64,000 nucleotides of DNA from Candidatus Bathyarchaeota archaeon (lineage in GTDB: Archaea > Thermoproteota > Bathyarchaeia > Bathyarchaeales > Bathycorpusculaceae), in NCBI GenBank assembly GCA_012515445.1, contig JAAYYI010000040.1:23990-87989 (forward strand), read 5' to 3'. The notes beneath the pieces are model-generated. The model was not told the origin of the DNA and searched no databases. It saw only the letters and a list, made by a program, of their open reading frames with translations. Below, in pieces: positions 40,708 to 49,776 of this stretch (within the stretch, counting starts at the first letter, position 1; every line of letters starts with the position of its first letter). The position numbers and the translations under genes are program-made.

Positions 40708-40795
40708 GGTTGGTTGTGGGCTTTGCACAAGCAATTCATTTCCCACCTACTTTTACTGTAGCCTGTTTCAGGTTGGGGTTTGTTCCTACGTGTCA
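40708..40795 (+). repeat. Dispersed repeat R3, second copy
   Basis: GGTTGGTTGTGGGCTTTGCA plus four more bases match 21102-21125 with one difference; weaker similarity continues to the end of the next gene. It lies in the spacer between malQ and the convergent deoxyribosyltransferase gene. Confidence 0.5.
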
Positions 40796-41377
40796 GGTGC
40801 CCTTGCTTGTCAGTTTTTTAGCTGCTGCAAGGCACTTCTCAAAGCCGCCAAGCCAAGAAAACAACTCGCCAGCCGGAGCCTGCTCAACAATCAGCAGTTT
40901 GCTATTGGCATTTAAGCAGCCGTCAATCATCAAGTTGTCAATCAGGCAATTCTCCTCAATAAACATACCCAACCCATCCCTAAGCAAACCGTCCGCGCCA
41001 CGCTTAACCCTCCCGCCCAGCGCCTTAGCAGTACGCTCCGTAAAGGACTCCGCCAAGTTCGTGTAAGCCAAAACTAATTTGCCCAATGCATGCGAAAAAC
41101 CCAACTCATAAACCGTGCCCACATCAGCGCTTGGGCCTCTAAACGGCGTAAGATTCGCGATGACTATCTGGCAGCTTCTTATCAAACCTTCGTTAACGTC
41201 GCTTATGCATAGACCGAATTCGCGGGGACTTTTGCCTTCAGCTTTTACTTCCACGTCTATGGGGAAGACGCCTTCAAACCCATATTTTCTGCATAGCGCC
41301 TTCTTTTCTTCGCCTACCTCTTTAGCGTTAGCTAGGAAGACTTCTGGGCCTGCAAGATAGATACGCTGTGGCGGCAT
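40793..41377 (-). CDS. Nucleoside 2-deoxyribosyltransferase family protein
   Basis: 194 residues. RIYLAGPEVFLANAKEVGEE at the start, CISDVNEGLIRSCQIVIANL in the middle and FRGPSADVGTVYELGFSHAL (catalytic Glu) are the three hallmarks of the family. These enzymes exchange or hydrolyse the base of 2'-deoxynucleosides (or 5'-monophosphates, DNPH1-like). The extra cysteines and C-terminal LIVEQAPAGELFSWLGGF region are not informative. Likely nucleotide salvage or pool sanitising. Confidence 0.88.
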   Translation of the reverse strand: MPPQRIYLAGPEVFLANAKEVGEEKKALCRKYGFEGVFPIDVEVKAEGKSPREFGLCISDVNEGLIRSCQIVIANLTPFRGPSADVGTVYELGFSHALGKLVLAYTNLAESFTERTAKALGGRVKRGADGLLRDGLGMFIEENCLIDNLMIDGCLNANSKLLIVEQAPAGELFSWLGGFEKCLAAAKKLTSKGT

Positions 41378-41482
41378 TTATTGTCTCCAAAATTATAGGT
41401 CTTGATAGCTGCTTAAAGGTTTTAAGAAGAGTTAATCCCCCGCATGTGGCATTGTTATTTCGTTTAGTGAACATACATTTTT

Positions 41483-42088
41483 CTATACAATAGAGTGTTT
41501 GAATAAAGTTGAATCCATAGCGCTGGGAATATGTTTAGCAATATAATAGCTTACAGGTATCACTATTAGCGGTACAGTAACGTTATAGATAATAAAAAAC
41601 GGTATTGCCATTATGATTAAATCAAAAGCTTCAGCAAGGCTTGAACCTGTAACAAAAGCAACTAAATATTTATAGAAAAACAAATCTAAGGGCAACATAA
41701 TCGCCGATCGAGATATGACTGCAAAAACCGTAGCATATGTTGTAGTTTTAACTTCGCTGATCTGCGTATTCGGCTTTCTTTTTTTGATCACTTTAAGGGA
41801 AATATAGGCGCCTAAAATCATTGTTAAAACAGCAAGAGCGTAGTAAGGGGAGCCAACTACGCCGATTAAATTAGGATTTAAAATCATAGAGACTCCCATA
41901 TTCAAAAAAAGCGTCGCAAAACCAATTTTTAGCCCAAAAAGGAAAAACGTAATTACCAATACAATATCTCCCAGCTGGTAGACGAACATCGGGAAATAAG
42001 GCGCTGGTATCTTAATGAGATTCAGCACTGTTGCAAGTGCAGTAAACGCTGCAGTTACACCTACTGCCTTTACATTCAATTGTGCCAC
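41483..42088 (-). CDS. ECF-transporter S-component-like membrane protein
   Basis: 201 residues, six predicted transmembrane helices. The order MAQLNVKAVGVTAAFTALAT, PMFVYQLGDIVLVITFFLFG, NMGVSMILNP, a loop with KKRKP and IISRSAIMLPLD-like segment resembles substrate-binding S components of ECF vitamin transporters (RibU/QueT style), which also begin with an AAxxA motif. No energising module (EcfA/T) gene lies nearby. The substrate is unknown. Monocistronic, downstream of the Lrp pair on the same strand. Confidence 0.7.
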   Translation of the reverse strand: MAQLNVKAVGVTAAFTALATVLNLIKIPAPYFPMFVYQLGDIVLVITFFLFGLKIGFATLFLNMGVSMILNPNLIGVVGSPYYALAVLTMILGAYISLKVIKKRKPNTQISEVKTTTYATVFAVISRSAIMLPLDLFFYKYLVAFVTGSSLAEAFDLIIMAIPFFIIYNVTVPLIVIPVSYYIAKHIPSAMDSTLFKHSIV

Positions 42089-42177
42089 TTATTTTAAGTA
42101 ATGAGGGCTCTGTAGATATAACTCCTACCTTTTTCTATTGAAACGAGTGATTTCCTTAAACAAAAACGGGAAATGCC

Positions 42178-42678
42178 TTATTCTTTTGCATTTGCCAAGG
42201 TAAGGCTCTTTTGGCCGAGCACAGCTCCAAAATTGGAGCCGATGGGAAAACTAACGTCCTCAGTACATGCTAACTCTACTCGTTGGATATGCGGCGCCTT
42301 ACGTGCCTGCGTAACAAGGGATTTCACGCTGTACAAATCCGTAACCAATGCAATAGCCATTATGTCATAGTGACCCATGATTTCGGTGACGACCATAACG
42401 TTGCGCATATTCTTGATGTGCTCAATAGTCTCCAATCTATTGCTGTTAGGTTGCACAGATACCAAAAGCAAAATTTTACCTTCATAGCCCAGTTTTGAAA
42501 GATCAATTGAGACAGTACTCATGAAGATGCAACCGTCTTTCTTCATCCTCTCATATCGGCGTCTAACAGTGTAAGGTGTTGAACCTATGTTTTTAGCTAT
42601 TTCAACAAAAGATAGTGTCCCATCTTTAAGCAACTCGTTTAGCACTTGGTAATCGAGCTTATCCAGTTTAACTTCCAT
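42178..42678 (-). CDS. Lrp/AsnC-family transcriptional regulator
   Basis: 166 residues from ATG at 42678 (a GTG at 42681 adds one residue). The N-terminal winged-helix LDKLDYQVLNELLKDGTLSF, VEIAKNIGSTPYTVRRRYER is followed by the RAM/AsnC ligand domain (FMSTVSIDLSKLGYEGKILL, VVTEIMGHYDIMAIALV). Its start overlaps the stop of the next upstream Lrp gene by one base (TGATG), so the two are translationally coupled. Pairs of Lrp genes often form mixed or linked regulators. Confidence 0.9.
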   Translation of the reverse strand: MEVKLDKLDYQVLNELLKDGTLSFVEIAKNIGSTPYTVRRRYERMKKDGCIFMSTVSIDLSKLGYEGKILLLVSVQPNSNRLETIEHIKNMRNVMVVTEIMGHYDIMAIALVTDLYSVKSLVTQARKAPHIQRVELACTEDVSFPIGSNFGAVLGQKSLTLANAKE

Positions 42679-43163
42679 CACTGTGTAGTTTTCTCCTTGA
42701 GAGGGGTTAAGTCAATGTTGCTGTAGTTGAGATGTGGCATACCTGACCAGACGTTAACTATTACTTTTCTAACACCGAACCTGCGCCTGATCATTTCCAC
42801 CCGTTCATTGAGATTCGACATGTTCTCGGCGTAGACAACCATCGTTAAGTCGTAAACGCCTATGCTTTTTGAGGGCTCAACCAGGCATGTGTACTCTTTG
42901 AAGTACTTGACGATTTCTTCAACATTGCTATCTGTCTCTAATCCGATGGTGGCAACTATCTGGAAACCCAGTATACCGATTGATGGAAAAAGTGTCGCGC
43001 CGGTTATTACTCCGAGCTTTTTTAGCCTCTTAATTCGATTAAACACTGATACAGCAGTTATGCCACAGTCCTTGGCAATGTCTTTTAGGCTTGTTCTCGC
43101 GTCTACGATTAGTATTCTAAGAATTTTTTCGTCTATATCGTCTATGTGGACTGGTGTGGTCAT
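42678..43163 (-). CDS. Lrp/AsnC-family transcriptional regulator
   Basis: 161 residues from ATG at 43163 (MTTPVHIDDIDEKILRIL), nine bases downstream of the expected start point set by the TATA box GCTTTATTTAAATG at 43190-43203; a longer upstream open frame is not homologous. Winged helix: DARTSLKDIAKDCGITAVSV, FNRIKRLKKLGVI. Ligand domain: GFQIVATIGLETDSNVEEIV and SIGVYDLTMVVYAENMSNLN. Divergent from the secreted PQQ-propeller gene; the perfect palindrome at 43317-43336 in the shared region is a natural target. Confidence 0.88.
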   Translation of the reverse strand: MTTPVHIDDIDEKILRILIVDARTSLKDIAKDCGITAVSVFNRIKRLKKLGVITGATLFPSIGILGFQIVATIGLETDSNVEEIVKYFKEYTCLVEPSKSIGVYDLTMVVYAENMSNLNERVEMIRRRFGVRKVIVNVWSGMPHLNYSNIDLTPLKEKTTQ

Positions 43164-43316
43164 TGCTTGTTCAACTAAAAGGCTTGCAACATTTAAATAA
43201 AGCTTCCCTGCCTGACCATGTACTCGTAACATATACTTTAATTTTATTACACTAAACGTGCGCTTTGAAGCCATAATCACTAGCATGATGCTCGATAACC
43301 GACTAATAATCGTGCA

Positions 43317-43336
43317 TGCAATATCATGATATTGCA
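43317..43336. promoter_or_regulatory. Perfect 20-bp palindrome next to the TATA box of the propeller gene
   Basis: TGCAATATCATGATATTGCA is a gapless perfect palindrome. CTTATAAATAAA (43341-43352), the TATA box of the gene at 43396, begins four bases later, so a bound protein would compete with TBP/TFB or help recruit them. Confidence 0.65.
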
Positions 43337-43395
43337 AAGTCTTATAAATAAACTGAGTTAAATCGAATACTACCCAAAAATAAGGAGAACAGAAA

Positions 43396-45879
43396 GTGAA
43401 ACCGAAAATACAGAAGATACTATCAATTCTGATAGTAGTAGCATTTGTAATTTCAATAGTGCCATTCGTTGCAACCACTGATGCACAGACTACAGCAAAG
43501 AAAACCTACGCATTTATCTCTGCCACACCAAACCCCGTGGGTGTAGGCCAGGAAACCCTACTGCACTTAGGTATTTCCGAAGCCACAAACGGCACCTACT
43601 GGCAATGGAAAGGATTAACCGTTACAGTTGAAAAACCAGATGGAACAAAAATGACTCTAGGCCCATTCAACACTGACTCAACAGGCGGAACAGGCACCGT
43701 CCTAGTACCCGACCAAGTTGGAACCTATAAGCTACAATCTCACTTCCCAGAACAAAAAATGGTGCCGGGCATGACCTTCTTTAACCCGGTGGAAAAAACC
43801 TACGCTGCAAGTGACAGCGACTGGTACAATCTAGTAGTACAAGAAGATCCGATCCCATACTTCCCAGGATTCCCTCTGCCCACCGAATACTGGAACAGAC
43901 CAATTAACCTGCAATTCTCGGAGTGGGTTCCCCTGACTGGTCAATGGCTAAGACCCGCCGGAAGCTACACTATGCCTCCAATCGAAAAGTTCCATGAAGG
44001 CAACGCAGATGCACCCGAAACAGCCCACATACTCTGGACCACTCCATACGCTGCAGGCGGCTTAACAGGCGGCGAACAGGGAGATATGGGTTACGAAATG
44101 GGTGACGCATACGTCGGCAAATTCGCAGGCTCAGTCGTAATCAACGGTATCCTATACTACAACGAATTCCAATCAACAGGTGGTGCAGCAGTCGAGCAAA
44201 ACGTCCACGCAATCAACCTAAAAACAGGCGAAGAACTCTGGGTAAGAAACTGGAATAACTCAAGACTAGCACTCGGCCAAGTATACAACTTCCAAGGCTT
44301 CAACTACTACGGCGCATTTGCATACCTATGGACCGTTAGCGGAACCACATGGGACGCATACGATGCACAAACAGGTCGCTGGGTCTATCGCATAACAGAC
44401 GTGCCAGCAGCAACCCCCAACTACAATTACTATGGTCCAAGAGGTGAGATCATCCGCTACACTGTGGACCAACGAAACGGCTGGATGGCTATGTGGAACT
44501 CAAGCAAAGCTACTAACCCACAAACCGCACAGGCAGTAGCAGACGGCAGCTGGGATGTACCAGGTAGCACATTCGACGGCAAAAGAGGTATCCAATGGAA
44601 CGTAACCATACCCAAAGGCTTACCAGGCTCAGTGTGTCATGCAGAAGTAGAAGACTGTGTCCTTGGATCACAATCATCAGCCTTCCCAAGCTTTAGCGGC
44701 GCAACAATCACTTCATGGGCAATTAGCACTAAGAACTCAAACGCTGGAACACTACTCTTCAACAAGACTTGGAGTGTACCATCAGGCACAGAAGAAGCAA
44801 CTTGGATCTGGAGCGACGTAAGCTTCGAAGACCGAGTATTCGTTATGTCATGTAAAGAGAACCTACGATTCTACGGCTTTAACCTAGATAACGGTGAATA
44901 CAAGTGGACTACTGAACCAGAAAGTTACCTGCAGTACTATGACAAATGGTATGGCCCAATGCATGCTTATGGCTTATTCTTCAGCGAACGCATGAGTGGA
45001 CAAACAATCGCATATGACATACAGACAGGTCAACAAGTCTGGAACTGGAACTGTTCAGACCCCTACTCAGAAATACTTTGGAGCGAAAACTTCCCGACTA
45101 TGTTCCACTTTGCAACAGACGGCAAACTATACCTATCCTACGCAGAGCACTCACCTAACCTCAACGCGAAAGGCGCACCTTTAGTCTGCCTTAACGCTAC
45201 GACAGGGGAAGAAATCTGGCGTATTAGCTGGTTCGGCGTCTGGTGGGGTGGATCATGTGTCATCGGCGACAGCATCATGGCAGGTCTTAACGCTGGCTAC
45301 GACAACCGCATCTACTCATTCGGCAAAGGTGCAAGCGCAACCACAATCGAAGCTTCACCAAAGATCTCAACGAACGGCGACAAAGTCCTAGTTGAAGGCT
45401 ATGTAACCGACATCGCACCGGGCACAAGCAGCTACGATGTAGCAGCACGGTTCCCACAAGGTGTCCCCGCAGTCTCTGACGCAAGCATGACTGACTGGAT
45501 GCAATACGTCTACATGCAGTACCCACGACCAACAGCCACTACAGGAGTAACAGTAGTCATCAGCGTAGTTGACCCCAACGGCAACATGTACACAGTCGGA
45601 ACAGCAACAAGCGACGCAAACGGATTCTACAGCACAACATTCGTACCACAAGTATCAGGCGACTACAGAGTCATCGCTACATTCGAAGGTTCAAAATCAT
45701 ACTGGTCATCACACTGCGAAACCGCAATATCCGTAGACGACGCCGCAGCACCAACAGCAACTCCAGTAGCTGAGCAATCACTAGTTGAACAGTACTTTGT
45801 ACCGGCAGTGGTAGGCATAATCATTGCCATATTCATCGTCGGCATAGTAATTGTTCTAATGGTGAGGAAACGACCATAA
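43396..45879 (+). CDS. Secreted PQQ-like beta-propeller protein, C-terminal membrane anchor
   Basis: 827 residues from GTG at 43396 after AAGGAGAACAG. Signal peptide at residues 1-30 (ILSILIVVAFVISIVPFVAT), an N-terminal Ig-like domain (YAFISATPNPVGVGQETLLH), then a large WD/PQQ-like propeller with repeated AINLKTGEELW, YDIQTGQQVWNW and CLNATTGEEIWRI blade motifs. A second Ig-like domain (TVVISVVDPNGNMYTVGTAT) and a C-terminal helix (FVPAVVGIIIAIFIVGIVIV) with an RKRP anchor complete it. Abundant Asn/Thr sequons suggest glycosylation. A cell-surface protein, perhaps S-layer related. Paralogue at 47006-49672. Confidence 0.85.
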   Translation: MKPKIQKILSILIVVAFVISIVPFVATTDAQTTAKKTYAFISATPNPVGVGQETLLHLGISEATNGTYWQWKGLTVTVEKPDGTKMTLGPFNTDSTGGTGTVLVPDQVGTYKLQSHFPEQKMVPGMTFFNPVEKTYAASDSDWYNLVVQEDPIPYFPGFPLPTEYWNRPINLQFSEWVPLTGQWLRPAGSYTMPPIEKFHEGNADAPETAHILWTTPYAAGGLTGGEQGDMGYEMGDAYVGKFAGSVVINGILYYNEFQSTGGAAVEQNVHAINLKTGEELWVRNWNNSRLALGQVYNFQGFNYYGAFAYLWTVSGTTWDAYDAQTGRWVYRITDVPAATPNYNYYGPRGEIIRYTVDQRNGWMAMWNSSKATNPQTAQAVADGSWDVPGSTFDGKRGIQWNVTIPKGLPGSVCHAEVEDCVLGSQSSAFPSFSGATITSWAISTKNSNAGTLLFNKTWSVPSGTEEATWIWSDVSFEDRVFVMSCKENLRFYGFNLDNGEYKWTTEPESYLQYYDKWYGPMHAYGLFFSERMSGQTIAYDIQTGQQVWNWNCSDPYSEILWSENFPTMFHFATDGKLYLSYAEHSPNLNAKGAPLVCLNATTGEEIWRISWFGVWWGGSCVIGDSIMAGLNAGYDNRIYSFGKGASATTIEASPKISTNGDKVLVEGYVTDIAPGTSSYDVAARFPQGVPAVSDASMTDWMQYVYMQYPRPTATTGVTVVISVVDPNGNMYTVGTATSDANGFYSTTFVPQVSGDYRVIATFEGSKSYWSSHCETAISVDDAAAPTATPVAEQSLVEQYFVPAVVGIIIAIFIVGIVIVLMVRKRP

Positions 45880-45885
45880 ACCATC

Positions 45886-45915
45886 AAAAAATCGCTTCCC
45901 TTTTTCCCTTTTTTA
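45886..45915 (+). terminator. T-rich terminator after the propeller gene
   Basis: CCCTTTTTCCCTTTTTTAG follows the stop codon by about 15 bp, a typical pyrimidine-rich archaeal terminator. Confidence 0.5.
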
Positions 45916-46102
45916 GTCAAAACAAGCGAGAAGAAGAGGCTGAGAAGGCTCTGGAACGAGGTTAAGTTGCAGCTTACCCTTTGTTTGCATTTCTTTCTCC
46001 TAAAGGTAAATCGCACCAGCGCCTCAGCAAACTCTTACTTCCCGATGTAGGTATATCTTATTCACTAAATATTATATAATTCTAGTTAACAACAAAGGTA
46101 TA

Positions 46103-46897
46103 ATGACTCTTACTTTCGATGAAGACATAAAGCTTCTGACAAGGTTAGGTTTAACTGAATTACAGGCCCAAGTTTATCTCACATTAGCAAAAATGGGTAA
46201 AGCAACCCTAAGAGACATCTCTTCTGCTTCAAAGGCAGATAGGGCAAACGTGTATCGAGTAATAACCCGTCTTTTGGAGTTAAACCTGATTGAAAAACTC
46301 CTATCAACTCCAACGGTTTTTAGGGCGCTGCCATTAGCAGACGGCATCAAGATGTTGCTTGAGAAAAAAGATCAGGAGCATAACGATATAAAAGCTAAAA
46401 GCCGGGCGTTGCTTTTACGCTACAAAGAAGCCAGCCAAGACTCTGCAGACGACAAAGATACTTCTGAATTTATCTTGATTCCCGATGGTCGATTGACTAA
46501 ACGTAAAGTGGCTGAAATGATCAATTCTAACCAGAAAACCCATGATATCCTGATTTACTGGACGGATTTCAAAGCTCAAGCTAAAGCTGTTGCCGCCATG
46601 TGGTTAAAGGTGCTGGTTAGAGGCGTTAAGGTAAGGATACTTGTTTTTATGGAGAAGGACGAAAAGCTGCCTAAATCGGTTCTGGGTCTGCGCAGTTATC
46701 CGCAATTCGAGATAAGAAAAACTGCGACGGCGCCAAAGGCTACGTTGTCGATAATCGATGGAAGAGAGACCTTCCTAAGTGTATCACCGTCCCTTTCCCC
46801 TAGGGGGAAACCTGGTTTGTACGTGAATAATCATGGCGTGGTTGGGTTGGTTCAGGAATATTTTGAGTTGACGTGGCGTGACGCCGAACCAATGTGA
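46103..46897 (+). CDS. TrmB-type transcriptional regulator
   Basis: 264 residues. N-terminal winged helix LTRLGLTELQAQVYLTLAKM, GKATLRDISSASKADRANVY, RVITRLLELNLIEKL, the TrmB domain, followed by a coiled-coil linker and a C-terminal phospholipase-D-like/TrmB effector region (ILIPDGRLTKRKVAEMI, AAMWLKVLVRGVKVRILVFM). TrmB proteins usually regulate sugar transport. Here the gene lies between two large secreted propeller paralogues, so they are likely targets. Transcribed with neither: about 200 bp from the first and 108 bp from the second. Confidence 0.88.
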   Translation: MTLTFDEDIKLLTRLGLTELQAQVYLTLAKMGKATLRDISSASKADRANVYRVITRLLELNLIEKLLSTPTVFRALPLADGIKMLLEKKDQEHNDIKAKSRALLLRYKEASQDSADDKDTSEFILIPDGRLTKRKVAEMINSNQKTHDILIYWTDFKAQAKAVAAMWLKVLVRGVKVRILVFMEKDEKLPKSVLGLRSYPQFEIRKTATAPKATLSIIDGRETFLSVSPSLSPRGKPGLYVNNHGVVGLVQEYFELTWRDAEPM

Positions 46898-47005
46898 TAC
46901 CGCCCAGTTATACACGCAAGCGCTGTTGTTGTTGCAGACATACACAATTAATTAAAAACAAAACGGTGCAAAATTAGACTCGCCATTTAGGAGAATAGAA
47001 AAAAA

Positions 47006-49672
47006 TTGAACAACAAACCCTTTAGGAGAAACTCTAAAAGTAAAACATTAGCCACACTGGCTATCGCTATACTTTTGCTTAGCTCTGCAATCACGCTTTT
47101 CTCGATACCTTCTGCAAGCGCGCACACACCGGCATGGGAGATACCAACCTATGCCTTCATCAACGTCGCACCAAACCCCGCAGGCGTTGGCCAACAGTGC
47201 CTCGTAGTGGTTTGGCTCGACAAGATGCCAGACGGCACATCAGTCACAAACAACATCCGCTTCCACAACTACAAATGCATAATTACGGCGCCAGACGGAA
47301 CAAAACAGACAGTAACATGGGAAACAGTAACTGACACAACGTCGTCAGCCTACACATCCTTTACACCAACCCAGATAGGCACATACACCTTCGACTTCAG
47401 CTTCCCAGGCCAAAAATATAACACGGGCACACCAGGCGTTGACTACAACGCAAACTCACAATTTGTTGGCGACACGTACATGGCCAGCAGCGCCTCAACC
47501 ACGCTGACCGTACAGGAAGAACCAGCGCCAAGTGGAACATACACTCCACTGCCAACAGAATACTGGACAAGACCAATAGAGGGACAGAACGCGAACTGGT
47601 ACACCATAGGCTCAAACTACCTCAACCCAATGGGTGCAGCCTACAGCTTCGGTTCAGTGCGGTATCAACCAGACGGAACAGCACCAGACAGTTCACACGT
47701 TATGTGGAGCAAACCGATCACCTTCGGCGGCATCGTCGGCGGTAGCAACGAATATCAGGAGCCGAGATCGCCATCAGCATTAACAGGCATCACAGGCACA
47801 GCCTTCTATACGGGTCTTTCATACGAAACCAAATTTAACACTCCAATCATTATCGGCGGACGCTTATTCTATGGTTTGCCACACAGCAACAACGGTGCAG
47901 GCGGCGGATACATCTGCGTTGATCTGCGTACAGGTGAAGAAATCTGGCGACAGAACTACGCAGTGAACCCATCGTTTGGGGCAATCGTTAACTTTGACTC
48001 TCCGAACCAGCACGGCGCAATCTCGTACTTGATCGCTACCCAATCCGTCAGGGGAGTTACTACTTGGATGATGCATGACTCAATTGATGGAAGCTGGGTA
48101 TTCAACATTACCAACGTTCCCTCAGGAACAATGGATTACGGACCCAGCGGCGAACCGATAATCTACCAGATTAACCTTGCAAACAAATGGTTAGCGCTTT
48201 GGAACTTTACCAACGTTGTAAGCAATGGACCAGTAAATGCATTGACTGCCAACGGATACCGACCGGTAAACCAATTATTTGACACTCTATCACGAGCTTC
48301 ATACTCATGGAACGTTACTCTACCAACACTGCCGACTTCAGGTGCAGGCATAGGCTGGGCAATAAACGACGACTTACTACTCGGCTACGGTAACATGCGA
48401 TCAAGCTTCGGTCAACCTACATGGGGCGGATTATCAGCTGACGCTACAGCAGTGAAAGGAACCGTATGGGCAGTAAGTCTAAAGGATGGTTCAAGAGGAT
48501 CGCTTCTATGGACTAAAGATATACTGGTACCATCAGGCAACGTAACTATGCAGCTTGGTACAGTCGACCCACAGAACCGCATGTTCTTCGTAAGCACAAA
48601 AGAAACAAGACAATGGTATGGTTTCAACCTGGATAACGGTAACCAAGTTTGGGGTCCAGTCGGCAATACACGTGCATTCAACTATTATCCAACAATCGGC
48701 AGCGGCGGAGTCGCACAGATCGGCTATGTAGCCTACGGAAAACTCTACGTAGGCGGTTACGGCGGCGAAATCTTCGCGTACGACACAACCTCGGGTCACC
48801 TAGAATGGTCATACGGCGGCGGTGGAGATGGTAACAGCACCAACAGCGGAACAGAAGCATCATGGGGACTTTACCCTGTATTCATCTCTGGAATATGCGA
48901 CGACAAAGTCTACATATACAGCAATGAGCACTCACCCAACACGCCATTGTACAGAGACGAGAAAATCCGTGCCCTTAACGCAACAACAGGTGAAGAAATA
49001 TTCAAACTGGACAGCTGGGCAGCATGCGGCGGCTTCGGAGACTTCGGCTTCCCAATCGCAGACGGACAAATAACCTACCTCAACGCCTACGACATGAAAG
49101 TGTACTCACTAGGAAAGGGCCCAAGCCAAACAACAGTAACCGCTCCAGACATCGCAGTAGCAGTCGGAACACCACTGATTATCCGCGGTTCAGTAATGGA
49201 TATCGCTGCAGGCACAGCACAAGATGAGCAGGCGGCAAGATTCCCAGCAGGCGTTCCAGCGGTCTCAGACGAAAGCCAAGCAGCATGGATGGAATACATC
49301 TACATGCAGAAATCTAAACCAACCGACGTAACTGGCGTACCTGTAACAATCAGCGTCTTTGACTCCAACGGCAACTATCGCACGATAGGCACAACCGCAA
49401 CAGACTCAAGCGGCATGTTCACCTATGCTTGGTCACCAGACATTGAAGGTCAATACATCGTAGTCGCAACCTATGCAGGCAGCAACTCGTACTATGGCTC
49501 CTCAGCAGAATCCAGCTTCTACGCGGTAGCGGCACCAGCAACAGCGACACCACAGCCGACAGCGGCGCCATCAATGGCTGACCAGTACTTCCTACCAGCA
49601 GTCGCGGGCCTATTCATTGCATTGATCGTTGGTTTAGCAGCAGTAGTATTGCTACTAAGAAAACACCCATAA
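47006..49672 (+). CDS. Secreted PQQ-like beta-propeller protein, paralogue
   Basis: 888 residues from TTG at 47006 after TAGGAGAATAG. Signal peptide (LATLAIAILLLSSAITLFS), Ig-like domain (YAFINVAPNPAGVGQQCLVV), then propeller blades (CVDLRTGEEIWRQNY, YGFNLDNGNQVWG, FAYDTTSGHLEWSYGGG, ALNATTGEEIFKL). A second Ig-like domain (TISVFDSNGNYRTIGTTATD) and a C-terminal membrane helix ending LLLRKHP follow. Domain order and closing sequence ADQYFLPAVAGLFIALIVGL match the gene at 43396, so this is a duplicate. Role on the cell surface unknown; a hairpin terminator follows. Confidence 0.85.
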   Translation: MNNKPFRRNSKSKTLATLAIAILLLSSAITLFSIPSASAHTPAWEIPTYAFINVAPNPAGVGQQCLVVVWLDKMPDGTSVTNNIRFHNYKCIITAPDGTKQTVTWETVTDTTSSAYTSFTPTQIGTYTFDFSFPGQKYNTGTPGVDYNANSQFVGDTYMASSASTTLTVQEEPAPSGTYTPLPTEYWTRPIEGQNANWYTIGSNYLNPMGAAYSFGSVRYQPDGTAPDSSHVMWSKPITFGGIVGGSNEYQEPRSPSALTGITGTAFYTGLSYETKFNTPIIIGGRLFYGLPHSNNGAGGGYICVDLRTGEEIWRQNYAVNPSFGAIVNFDSPNQHGAISYLIATQSVRGVTTWMMHDSIDGSWVFNITNVPSGTMDYGPSGEPIIYQINLANKWLALWNFTNVVSNGPVNALTANGYRPVNQLFDTLSRASYSWNVTLPTLPTSGAGIGWAINDDLLLGYGNMRSSFGQPTWGGLSADATAVKGTVWAVSLKDGSRGSLLWTKDILVPSGNVTMQLGTVDPQNRMFFVSTKETRQWYGFNLDNGNQVWGPVGNTRAFNYYPTIGSGGVAQIGYVAYGKLYVGGYGGEIFAYDTTSGHLEWSYGGGGDGNSTNSGTEASWGLYPVFISGICDDKVYIYSNEHSPNTPLYRDEKIRALNATTGEEIFKLDSWAACGGFGDFGFPIADGQITYLNAYDMKVYSLGKGPSQTTVTAPDIAVAVGTPLIIRGSVMDIAAGTAQDEQAARFPAGVPAVSDESQAAWMEYIYMQKSKPTDVTGVPVTISVFDSNGNYRTIGTTATDSSGMFTYAWSPDIEGQYIVVATYAGSNSYYGSSAESSFYAVAAPATATPQPTAAPSMADQYFLPAVAGLFIALIVGLAAVVLLLRKHP

Positions 49673-49683
49673 AACAGAAAAAG

Positions 49684-49718
49684 CGGGTTACAAACCCGTT
49701 TTCCTTCTTTTTTGTTTT
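49684..49718 (+). terminator. Hairpin terminator with T-tract
   Basis: CGGGTT-ACA-AACCCG (49684-49698) followed by TTTTCC and a longer T-run. Unusually bacterial-like for archaea. Confidence 0.6.
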
Positions 49719-49776
49719 GAAACCCGGCACCATTAATTAAAATATGCCGAGCAACCATTGACTTGATGAGACGGCC

